Shown here one piece after another: positions 22,213-31,879 of a DNA stretch of 64,000 nt (positions are counted from its first letter, which is position 1; each line of letters starts with the position of its first letter). The DNA is taken from the NCBI RefSeq assembly GCF_921293095.1, contig NC_060252.1:2542001-2606000 (forward strand), given 5' to 3'. This DNA is from Ischnura elegans (taxonomy: Eukaryota > Arthropoda > Insecta > Odonata > Coenagrionidae). The notes beneath the pieces are model-generated. The model was not told the origin of the DNA and did not search any database. It saw only the letters and a program-made list of their open reading frames with translations. Made by a program: the position numbers and the translations under genes.

Positions 22213-22524
22213 CTACCGATTTGATCGATAGATTTTTCTTCCTCATAGGAAAATCTACTAAAATTCGTAGCATATTAATTGCGTAAGCTTGGTTTCGCAG
22301 ATGGTAGGACCTGCCCGCCTTGTGACGGTGCAGGATTCCTCGTCCCCTCCCTTCCTTCCCCGTCCTTCCCCTGGAGGCGTCGTCGGGCTCTCATCGCGGC
22401 GGCGCCTCCTTTACTTGTTCCTTCCCGTCCTTCCCCTTCTGGTGGCAGAGGAAAAAAGCTGATCGCTTATAGTCCCTGCTCCAGGAGTGTATTCCGCGAG
22501 CCCGTCCTAAGGGTTTCATTCCCA
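22213..22524 (+). mobile_element. SINE-like element, copy 1 (312 bp), inside gypsy RNase H
   Basis: A 16-bp perfect duplication CTGCCCCTGACCATAT flanks it at 22197-22212 and 22525-22540. The element starts CTACCGATTTGATCGATAG. It has a hairpin AGATTTTTC / GAAAATCT around the loop TTCCTCATAG, then a pyrimidine-rich middle (CCTCGTCCCCTCCC). It is the same family as 41304-41620. Long target duplications without inverted ends point to LINE-machinery retrotransposition, hence SINE-like. I do not recognise clear pol III boxes. Confidence 0.85.
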
Positions 22525-22540
22525 CTGCCCCTGACCATAT

Positions 22541-23150
22541 GCCGAAAGTGGCGGATAGCTCTGTAAATAGCCATCAACTCACGGTCGTATGCGCTGCAGT
22601 TTCTTTCAGCGGAGGAAAGCTTGGATGAGAAGAACCCCAACTGCTGCCACCAACCACCAAGGCGTAGTTGAGATACGGCGCCGATGGCGATGTCGGAGGC
22701 GTCAGATACAATGGCGAGGGGTGCAGTGGGATCCGGGAAAGGTAAAACAGCTGCTTGTGAAAGGCTCTCCTTGCAGTCGGTGAACGCCTTCCGCCTCTCG
22801 GGGTTCCACTCGACGGGGTGTTTACCTTTCACTTTCTCCGTGAGCGCGCTATGGAGGGGAGCTTGCAAGGTGGCTGTGTTGGGAATAAACCTGCGGTAGA
22901 AGTTTACCATGCCTAAGAATCGTCGAAGCTCCTTCACTGAGTATGGTTCGGGGAAACTATGGATAGCTGAAACCTTATCTTCCAGCGGGCGGATTCCATT
23001 TGCCGTGTCTAAGTGGCCTAAAAATTCCACTTCAGGGACACCTAAGACACATTTCGAGGGGTTGATTAGTATGCCGTACTTCTCGCATCGAGTGAAAAGC
23101 ACACGGAGATATATGGCATGTTCCTCCTCGGTCGCAGATGCAACTAGCAC
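22541..23150 (-). pseudogene. Gypsy pol: distal RT and RNase H
   Basis: On the minus strand the frame reads CEKYGILINPSKCVLGVPEV and EFLGH of the RT thumb. It then gives LRRFLGMVNFYRRFIPN of the RT-RNase H connection, followed by VSDASDIAIGAV and SAYDRELMAIYRAIRHFRHM of RNase H. The segment is bounded by the SINE-like insertion on one side and the LINE insertion on the other. Confidence 0.9.
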
Positions 23151-23164
23151 ATCGTCAATACATT

Positions 23165-24285
23165 ATTATTACAGTATTCTACCGATTAAGGGAGGTTTCC
23201 ATGGAGTACTAAAGAAGTGATCTGGGAGCCTCCCTTTCCTTTTAGCGCTACCTTCTTCAATTCACTGTAAGGCCTAATCCCTTTCAATCTATCTAAAAAT
23301 CCCATTCTTTTCCGTCCCCTCCCTCGTTTCCCCAACATTCTACCCTCTAACACCATTTTCAAAGTCCCCTCACCGCAAAGCACCAGCGCCATCCATACCT
23401 TCTGTCTCCTCCGTATCTCATCTAAGAGATGCCTCTCCTCGCCAACCATATCCAGCACTTCGTCGTTCCTTTTCCTCTTCGTCCATTTCACCCTCTCCAT
23501 TCTTTTCCATATCCACATCTCGAATGCCTCCAATCTTCTCTCGTCTTCTTTCCTCAATGTCCACGTTTCCGCACCGTAGACCGCTACACTCCAGATCAAA
23601 CTCTTCACTGACATTTTCTTTAAACTCTCACATAACGATCCTCTCATATGTTCCTTCCTGTTCATTAACGCCTCCTTTGCTAATGCAATTGTCTTCCTTA
23701 TGTCCTTGCTACTGTATCCGTTTTCCTCTAACGTACTGCCTAAATAGTTGAACTGCTCAACCTGTTCAAGTTTTTCACCACCCACTTTTATCTTAAGTCT
23801 TACATTCCTCGCTCGTGATGCTTTACAAAATCGCACAACCTTAGTTTTCTTGTGATTAATCTTCATCCCATACTCTTTGCAAGGCTCGTATGACGCATTC
23901 ACTAGAGCCTGCAGCACCTTCGCTGGTTGGTTAATCAACGCCTGCTCATCCGCGAATCTCACTGATTTGAACATCATTCCTCCCACTTTTATTTCAGCTT
24001 CCAACTCATCCCACGCTTCCCTTACCATCTCTTCAGAGTACATGTTAAAGAGCAGCGGCGATAGAGAACAGCTTTGCCTTACTCCTCGTCCCATTCTTGC
24101 CCACCCAGATTCTCCGTCCACTACCCTCACTTGCTGAGTCTGGGCCATATACAGATTACGAATCAGTCGCCTATCCCTCCAATCTACACTTATTTTCTTG
24201 ATAATATCCAATAACTTTACCCAGTTCACTCTAACAAAAGCTTTTTCAAAATCCACGAAGCAGGCATACACGTCCTGCTCATATT
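23165..24285 (-). pseudogene. 5'-truncated LINE inserted into gypsy RT
   Basis: A 361-codon minus-strand frame (24271-23186) encodes the C-terminal half of an endonuclease/RT LINE: YACFVDFEKAF (RT motif A aspartate), GVRQSCSLSPLLFNMYSE, SVRFADEQALI (the usual FADD has become FADE), YGMKINHKKTKVV, FNYLGSTLEENG and VAVYGAETWTLRKEDERRLE. These tracts match the RTE-like 'endonuclease-reverse transcriptase' LINEs common in insects; the clade is inferred. The catalytic second aspartate is replaced, and the endonuclease and N-terminal RT are missing, so this copy is inactive although its frame is open. A short AAT-type tail (ATTATTATTA on the plus strand) lies at 23162-23171. No clear target duplication was found. 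Confidence 0.8.
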
Positions 24286-24299
24286 ATAGGTTCCTCTCG

Positions 24300-25240
24300 A
24301 CGAGGGATCTCATTACTGTATACATAACACAAATCCAGACCTCTCACTACCTCGTCCACGAATCGCTGAAAAGTCTGAGCGGCGTTTTTGAGCCCAAACG
24401 ACAATTTGGGGAACTCACACAACCCGAAGGGTGTTGTCACAGCTGTTTTCGGGACGTCGGGGGGATTGATAGGGATTTGATGATATAACAAACTGGATCG
24501 ATTGTAGAGAAGATCTTCTTACCCTGCAGGCCTGCGAGAAGTCCTGGATATGCAGGACGAGGTAGCGGTCACTGGTAGCACGTGCATTGAGGGCACGATA
24601 ATCCCCGCATGGTCGCCACTCACCGGTTTTCTTCGTCACGAGGTGAAGTGGAGAAGACCAAGCACTTTTGGATGGCCGCACTATCCCCAGTCTTAGCATT
24701 TCGTCGAACTCGCGCTTGGCGGCGGCCAACTTTTCCAGGGCGAGCCATCGAGGCTTACATGTCACCGGTGGACCAGGGGAGATGTGTATAAAGTGTACCA
24801 CGTGGTGAGCACTGGGTTTGGGGTATCCTGCGGGTCATGTGATCTCGGGGTAGGTACTCCCGTAGGAGAGTGTAATACAGGCCGCCACCTTTGATTGCTT
24901 CCACATTTTCGCCAAAAGATGCCATCACGCGACCACGGGCGGATAGCGTCGTGAGGGGATCCACCAAACACCTGTTCCGCACGTCCACCAACGTCCCGTA
25001 ATGCTTTTAAAAAAATCTGTTTAGACACGCCGGCGACGACGAATCGCCATGTAAAGTCGCGGCCGAGTCCTATTTTCAGGGTCAAAGAGACCCAGCCATA
25101 CGTATGTATGGTGGAATTGTTGGCAGCGCACAATTCATAAGTCGTTCTTATGCGGGGGCCCTTTACTAGTCTCCGGGGGAATACACATAGGTCGGACCCG
25201 GTGTCCACAAGGAAACACTGGTGAGACGACCGGTCCGGTT
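24300..25240 (-). pseudogene. Gypsy pol: protease and proximal RT
   Basis: On the minus strand about 25225-25000 gives CFLVDTGSDLCVFPRRLV, where DTGS is the retroviral-type aspartic protease motif. 24801-24500 gives the RT fingers (LAAAKREFDEMLRLGIVRPS, WSSPLHLVTKKTGEWRPCGD), and 24491-24300 gives the palm (TTPFGLCEFPKLSFGLKNAA and QTFQRFVDEVVRGLDL). Several breaks are present. The LINE enters just at the catalytic aspartate region. The gag-proximal side is lost where the second Penelope-like element begins. Confidence 0.85.
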
Positions 25241-26440
25241 TTATTAAATTATTCGACTCTCTTAACACCTTTGTTTCTTCACTCAACTCTTCTGCCTCAG
25301 TTTCTTTCACCTCTTCCATGTCCATAACTAACATCACTTTCTTAGACGTGGACATACACCTTTCGGACAACAACAAATTTAAGACATCGGTTCACATCAA
25401 AGCCACAAACAAACAGCAATACCTCCACTACAGCAGCTGCCATCCACCACACACCAAGCGTTCCATCCCTTATTCCCTCTCTGTCCGGGGACAGAATTTG
25501 CAATAATCCTGAAGACCTTCAAAAATTCCTCTCCGAACTTCACACCTCTCTTCTTCGCCGCGGCTACCCCGAAAAACTCTTGATGAATAAAATAAGAAAA
25601 AATCGGGTATTTCTAATAAACCCCGAACGGACAAACATTGCTCTCCTTCTCTGCTCACCTCCTACTTTCCTGGTGCTCACGTTCTACAGAACATTTTGAA
25701 GGACTTGTATCCCATTCTGTCTAAACACAAGTCCACCTCTCAGATTTTCCCCTCCACTCCTCGGATCACATTTAAGAGACCACCGAATTTAAATACCATA
25801 TTTAAAGCCACCCGCCCTCTTCAGTCAGTCACTATCTCCACACCCTCACCTTGCAATCGACCCAGGTGTAAAACCAGCAAGATTTTCTCTCCACCCCCTG
25901 CCTCTTTTCTCCCCAAACTTAAATGCCTTCCGATTTTCCCCTCCACTACTTGTACGTCTACCAACATCATTTACCTCCTTCACTGTAATTTCTGCCCCGC
26001 TTTCTATGTAGGCCAGTGCACCACCCCCCTCAATCACAGAATAAATGATCACCGCGCCTCCTGCTGTCCGCCATCCCCCCACGCATCTCTATCAGCTCCT
26101 ACACATTGTTTATCGCACAACTCCGTCTCTAATCAATGTTTCAAAGTTTAAGTCATTGCCTCCCTCCCTCCCACTGACTCCGCCCTCAATCTTCACACCC
26201 TCGAATTGGCGTGCATTTGGCACTTACAAGCCAACACCTTTCCGGGTTTGAACGTCGCTTCCTAACTTATTTTTCTAACCCCCTCTCCCCATACACCTCT
26301 CCCCTCTTATCCCTTTTCCAACGCTCTCCTTTCCTCCCCATTCTTAGCTAAGTTGAGAAAGAAGACAGTTCTTCGAAAGCTTCCGCGTTTATTTTCCAGT
26401 GTGTTTCTTTTTTGTGTCTCTGTGTTTATTGATATTGACT
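25240..26440 (+). mobile_element. Second Penelope-like element, 5'-truncated
   Basis: Plus-strand frames give the end of a PLE RT (LNTFVSSLNSSASVSF, then NITFLDVDIHL and HPPHTKRSIPYSLSVRG). Next comes a GIY-YIG region with NIIYLLHCNFCPAFYVGQCT and TPLNHRINDHRASC. It belongs to a different PLE subfamily from the 9-kb one, with a longer CNRPRCKTC-type cysteine insert. It begins abruptly in the gypsy protease side and ends in a pyrimidine-rich 3' region. At least two frame breaks. Borders approximate. Confidence 0.8.
25696..26151 (+). pseudogene. PLE GIY-YIG endonuclease region (second element)
   Basis: The 151-codon frame begins in the RT-endonuclease linker (ITFKRPPNLNTIFKATRP). It continues with CNRPRCKTSKIF, a cysteine cluster seen before GIY-YIG in these elements, and then IIYLLHCNFCPAFYVGQC where IIY...YVG is the GIY-YIG pair. 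The next tract HRINDHRASC supplies the catalytic arginine-containing helix. The frame then drifts into non-matching sequence. Confidence 0.75.
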
Positions 26441-26457
26441 TGAACTATTTATATTAA

Positions 26458-27922
26458 GCCGATGTCCCACGGTCAAATTTGCGTCAAAATATTTGCATCA
26501 AAATTTGATGCAACTGACGCGCACCCTGTCCCACGGTCAAAATTTTGTCCAACTGGCCTTTGGTCCTACCGTTTGTACAAATCACCGATTTGTACAAATG
26601 GATAGGACAGGTTCTAAATTTTCATCCAATTGGATGAAACCGACCAATCACAGGGCCTTTGACAAAAAAGCATCGCCAAGCGCTGACACACAGGCCAAAT
26701 AGGTTAAACTTATTTATCGTCTGCATGAGTATTTTAATTAATAATTATGTATATTATGGACACAAAAATAAAATTTGTTGTATTCCACACAGTATGCATT
26801 AAAAACCCATCCGGTTTCCACCTTTTCAGGTCGTTATCTTAATCGTAAACCTCTAGATAAGGACCTGAAAAGATCGAAACCGGTTGAGTTTTTTCATTAG
26901 TATTGTATGGAATACTAAAAGGCTTAGTTTTAAATTTATAATATCAACATACCACGAAGTGAATTCAAAAAACATTATTTCAAATATATATATACGTTCG
27001 TGATTGTCTATTTCATCGCCTGGTGTGGCCCTAAAGGTAAATATGAGCAAAAATTTGTCTTAGTGATAGGCGATGGAAGCTCTCAACTAGGAAATCCGTA
27101 ATAATTAGTTGATTTTTAATAGAAAGGAAGCGATATTTAGAATCGCAATACCAGGAGGGATGTTTTGGAAATAATAAAAGATTTACTTTAGGTATCGAGG
27201 CCGAATTTTACGCTTTGTGGAAGGCATATACAATGCGAGCGAGCAGCTGGAGAAATGACTGATATGAACTGACGATTGTACCTGTGGAACACTACAGCTG
27301 CCCGTTTCTATTACTATGATTATCGGATAAGGACCTTATTTTAGAAACTGCTAGATTAGGAGAGAAAAATGTGATTTAAATGCACGCTTACAGCACTATT
27401 CATAACATCTCCTCAACCACAATGTCCATCATTTATTAATAACATTTTCCTCGCGGGAATAAACTGCCTCACGTTTGTATCCTGGCGTTTTATTCTGCCC
27501 TCAACCTTGCTGATAAGGGACATGAAAATATCCTCACTTATCGTCAATTATTATCGATAATATACGGGAACATCGGCGACCAACTCCTTCTCCAACATGT
27601 TTAGCATGCTTATTCCAACGCTTTCATACCCCCTTTCCAGCCAAGGCCAAGTTCAGCATTCCTTCTGTTTTCTTTTTTTCGCATCTTTAATGTTCAAGAA
27701 GCCTGTTCAGACAATTTCGCCTGCTAAAAAAGAAAGAATCCTCCACCTCCACAAGTTTCCTAATTGTTTACATAAATATCGTCTTTCGTTTGTTTTTGAT
27801 CAAAATGAGATGCATCGTGGGACACCCCCAGTCCAGTTGTATCAAAATATTTGCATCAAAATATTTGGACAAACATTTTGATGCAAATATTTTGACGCAA
27901 ATTTGACCGTGGGACATCGGCT
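26458..27922. mobile_element. PIF/Harbinger-like non-autonomous element
   Basis: Inverted ends of about 50 bp start AGCCGATGTCCCACGGTCAA and contain ATTTGCGTCAAAATATTTGC. They are flanked by TTA on both sides (26455-26457, 27923-27925), the TWA duplication typical of PIF/Harbinger. Just inside each end there is a second diverged copy of the TGTCCCACGGTC motif (about 26528 left; complement near 27817 right), so the termini are doubled. No transposase frame. A long internal palindrome is annotated separately. Confidence 0.7.
26780..26915. repeat. Imperfect palindrome, ~60-bp arms
   Basis: 26780-26839 pairs with 26855-26915 around a 15-bp loop. The arms contain CCTTTTCAGGTC and its complement, and GGTTTC/GAAACC. 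It lies inside the Harbinger-like element and may itself be a fold-back insertion. Confidence 0.75.
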
Positions 27923-28039
27923 TTACGTGCTACGTGCATTTCATATTTTCCAAAACATTGTGATATATATATATATTTATATTTTCACTGCTGAGACCAA
28001 TCCACAATCGAAACTTCTGGCTCCAAATATATTACATGC

Positions 28040-28399
28040 AGCAAAATCATTCCACTTATCCACTGCTTGGAGTCCCACATTGACGCAGCAAACCCCACCT
28101 TTGAGATCAGTATTAACCTAAAGAGAAAACTGCAGGAAGAAGTCCATAAGAGATTCAGCAAGATCCAGGGGGTAGCCATCTTAGCTGCCGCCACCTTACT
28201 AGACCCTCGCTTCAAAACACTTAATTTCAAGGACCCACTTCTATGCTCTCAGGCTATTAAAAACATAGCATCCATGATTTATTGGTTATTTTCAAAGGCA
28301 GGGAATGTAATAGCTGAAAAGAGGAACCGACTGACTGGAAAGAGGTTAACGAAATTAATATTTTTAAATTCTGTCACTGAATCACAATGGGGACTTTAA
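28040..28399 (+). pseudogene. hAT transposase C-terminal fragment (ZBED1-like)
   Basis: The plus-strand frame reads SKIIPLIHCLESHIDAANPT, KRKLQEEVHKRF, ILAAATLLDPRFKTLNFKDP and CSQAIKNIASMIY. The AAT-LDPRFK-L-F tract is diagnostic of the hAT transposase region just before the dimerisation domain of ZBED1-like proteins. The N-terminal BED finger, most of the RNase H-like core and the C-terminal dimerisation segment are missing. The frame ends at 28399 after FLNSVTESQWGL. No flanking inverted ends were identified, so the parent element is unknown. Confidence 0.8.
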
Positions 28400-29072
28400 A
28401 TTCAATGGCTTTCAGTGACTAATGTAAGTATGTTTCACATTAATAATCTAAATAGGGAAGATCACATTCAAGTCCTTTTGTTCTCTGAAAGATTCAACAA
28501 TCTAAAAATGGTGTGACTTATATAACTTATTAAACATGTGTTATTAAATCAATATAAATTAAATCATGTTGCATGGTATAAACACTTGAGAGGAAATTTT
28601 TAATTTAAAAAAATGAAGCACTTGTACATCCTAAAAAGGAAATTATATTTACCACAATGGTAATAGGGTAGTTTCCTTCATCAAAGAAATCGAAAGACAT
28701 TGATTGTGATTCGTTACCCACAGTTAGTGTATTCATAATATACAAATTATTTGGTTTTAGAAATCCCAGTTTAGACGAATATTCGTTAAAATTGACTACT
28801 AACATATGTTAGTGGTCAATTTCAACCTCATTTGAAAAATACCAGATTGGCGCCCATGCGATGCCACTCCACGTGACGTCACAGGTACTTAGTTTCTATA
28901 CGAGAAGATAGGAGTTTTACATCGTCTGAGATCACCAATGCATGCATGAGGCATAGAGCTCAGGGAAACATATCTTAATAATCACCTGTTCAAACTGCCT
29001 AAGGTCGGAAAGTTTCCTTCGTTTGATAGGGTACAATTATCCTTATTTCCCAGACAGCACACTGGTAACGGT

Positions 29073-29290
29073 ATACATATACCGTAAGTATACCAGGTGT
29101 ATACTGTTTCCTTGAGAAACTGTATACATGTTTTAGATTCTAAGTATACATAAACAGTATCCTGAAGCGTATACGTATACAGTATACGAAAGGTATCTGT
29201 ATACCTTTCATATACTGTATACGTATGTGCTACATATGGAAACAGTATCTGAGAGGTATATGTATACCTTTCATATACTGTTTCCATATG
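29073..29290. repeat. Left GTATAC subterminal array
   Basis: Overlapping palindromes built on GTATAC, such as GTATACGTATACAGTATAC, TATACTGTATACGTATG and GAAACAGTAT / ATACTGTTTC. A matching array is at the opposite end. Confidence 0.85.
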
Positions 29291-29297
29291 TAATCTC

Positions 29298-29549
29298 AGT
29301 GGCGGATGCATATGGGAGGCACGCCCCCAACCCTTTCCTGGCCGCCCGCATAACCAAACATTGCAGGACTACAATTTTAACTTTTTTATGTCATAAGATG
29401 GCTTTGTATTTCATGTGCGTATAATCAGTTCAAATAACACTTTCTTAAACTTTGCATCTGACTTGATTATTTTTTTAGGATAAAAGTAAAGGTTGGTCAA
29501 GATATCTTTTGCGCCCCCCTCTAGAGTTTTTTTTCTGTATCCGCTACTG
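29298..29549. mobile_element. hAT-like MITE remnant
   Basis: The ends CAGTGGCGGATGCA and (inverted) CAGTAGCGGATACAG match the hAT-MITE style seen at 14803-15000. The flanking 8 bp (TGTAATCT and TGTAGCCA) agree only in part, so the target duplication has decayed or the copy moved differently. Confidence 0.6.
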
Positions 29550-31879
29550 TGTAGCCATTAGTAAATAATATGTGCCCTTTAAAGGTTACTCTGTCCGTAT
29601 ACTATTTCCATATGTAGCCTTCAGTATACACAGCGTCCTTTCCAATGGGCTAAAACCTTTCCGTTACTTGCGCGCTCCTATGACCCCAAGAGCTACACTG
29701 ACAGGAATAAATCTAAATTACCTCAGGAAGGGCCACTCACGCCAAATATGTGGAAGGGTAGGAGCCAGACGAATGGTAGTCCACGTGATGGTGTCACGTG
29801 AAAAACACTGTTGGAATTTAGTTGGAAAACCTTACCAGCTAACTCTTCCCTGAAAACATGGAGTGGGACCTGTTCGCAAAGGGCAGGTGCCATTCACGGC
29901 AGCGAGGTTGGCAAAGCAAATAATTACGTTTGTACATGTATCTTCATTCTTTGTAAAGGTATCGGCTCGAGCCGCTACTCTCTTCTCATTCTCCTTCTGG
30001 TTTCATTGGATAAAGACCGTCTCATTTAATATCTTTAAACTGATTCATCAGTGAATTTATTTTCCCCGGTTGGCTTCAGGCAGCAGGCTAGCCCTGGCAA
30101 AAATGAAGGAGGCTGATAACGGTGCTGGAGAGTTTTTTATCATTTCTGTTCGGAACACCCAAGAACGCCGTCCGCCTGGGTTATTAAGAAATGCAGATTA
30201 ATTTAAAAAATCAATGAACTGCCTTAAGATGTAAAAAATCCTGCCATGAAAAGTCCCTATTTTCATAAAGAAAAATGCTCTTCGAAATGTGATTTCAATC
30301 GTGCTTTTTTATCTACTGAGGCGATGAAACAAAAAAGATATTTTTCAGTGGAATTTATTCCTCAAGTCATAACGCGAAACTTAATTTTTTTGAATGCCAA
30401 GATTTGGACTCCCGCCCGTGATTTCGACCTATCGATAGTGGATTCCGTCGATAGTCGATTCCACCAGTAGTCGATTTCCACAGAAACATATGAAAACATA
30501 AATGCGTCCATAACCGCTTTCACAATGAAAGACCCCGCGAATAATGTTACGTTCACTGTGTTGTGTTCGTCGTTTGCGAAATTGATCCTGCCGAAGTTTA
30601 TCAGCCTCTTAAGTTCTTCATTTACTTGTTTCACCTGCACCTAGGCAATCAATTACCGTTATAACTTAACTTGTGTTTGTTGTAGTGTCGTGTTTGCTGT
30701 TTGCGAAACTTGTCCAATGAAAGTTTATCAACCGCTCAAGTGCTACTTTCGCTTCCTTCATCAGAATCTGGGTAAGTAGAAGTGTTGCCATTGCCACATT
30801 TTTTATTTTAAATGACGCAAATTCTTTATATTTTCAACCTTCTCACACTTTCTGAGACTGAGGGATCCATCTTCTATTGATTGAAAAACTTTGCATTTGC
30901 GTAAACTTTAATTTATTTATGTGCTTGACGCATTTAATCACCGTAGTGTGGGAGGAATGTGAACAAACATTTCTCGACTTTACTATTTATTAAGTCATTT
31001 AAAGTTATTTACATTTTTTTAATTAGCTGTTGTGCCATTAGTGTTGCTTCCTTTAAAATGTAATCATATTTGTTGGAGATCAGAAGGTATTTCACTCTTT
31101 AGGTTTAGACAAATTGGTTTTAAATTATTAAGAATTAAATTCTCAAATTAATTTAGTACTTCGATTATTCAAGGTGAATAACTTATCGTTTTTTACATAT
31201 AGAACTGATGGGGAAGTTTTTCGAAATATCCTTTGTTGAATGTTGGTATTTATATAGCTTAAGGGAAAATCCCATGAATAGAGATTACTTTTTAACAAAG
31301 TGACTTACTTTAACTAGACAAATTAGATGTATCACTAATAGATTCTAATAAAGTTTGTGTGATATTATTTACAGGTGTAGTAAGGAAGAATTTTCCAAAT
31401 TGCCAATGATGAAGAAATACGAGGAAAAGTGAGCTTGTTCTTCATGGATTCTTGTGACCTTAAGGAAGGATAATCAGGCAAAAACATTGATATTGATCCT
31501 ATTGGTCTTTATTTTCGTTTACATTGAATAAAGGCATTTCTAACGGTATTTGTTATTTATCAACACTCATCAAAATATTCAGAAAATATTTGTCTTGTTA
31601 TATTTGACATCTAAATTCTTACTACTTCTTAAATTGACTTTTAACTTACTATGCTTAGTGAATTTACTCATACGATAAGATGTTTTTTTTACATTGGATG
31701 AATAGACTGATTAAATAATACTGTGAGAGGATCCGCTAAAACCTCTTGACGATAATTAAGCACAAAATGTGGTTTACCGTCCGGGCTTTGCCCCTTTTTT
31801 GTGTCTAATGAATTCAATCTCTTATGTATTTCTGAGATTGTGTGGTATATTAGTAAAAATATGTGTAATATTTAGTTAA
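29550..31879. other. Interior of the TTAA-type element, left part, no recognised gene
   Basis: A diverged duplication of about 90 bp (30545-30635 and 30675-30775, around GTTTGCGAAA and GTTTATCA) is present. A donor-like CTGG|GTAAGT (30767 region) and an acceptor-like TTTACAG|GTG (31376 region) could bound an intron of a lost transposon gene. No motif supports a product. Confidence 0.4.

Larger units (their letters stand above)
11715..25240 (-). mobile_element. Old Ty3/gypsy LTR retrotransposon pol, split by three insertions
   Basis: On the minus strand the order is protease (about 25225-25000), reverse transcriptase (24800-24300, then 23150-22700), RNase H (22700-22050), integrase (21900-21250) and the pol C-terminus (21100-20926, then 12018-11789). 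It is interrupted by a Transib-like element (12024-20920), a SINE-like element (22213-22524) and a LINE (about 23165-24285). Its upstream gag end is replaced by a Penelope-like element from about 25240. The RT and tail style (WSSPLHLV, DGPFQVL, RLKPAF, GRRVRFP) resembles the CsRn1-type gypsy elements common in insects; that clade call is from memory. Apart from the insertions there are several breaks, so this is an old dead copy. A remnant of the 3' LTR may lie at 11715-11788. Confidence 0.85.

Noticed and set aside
23160-24310. Target-site duplication for the LINE in gypsy RT
   Set aside because: Flanking sequences share only a few bases, too short to distinguish from chance.
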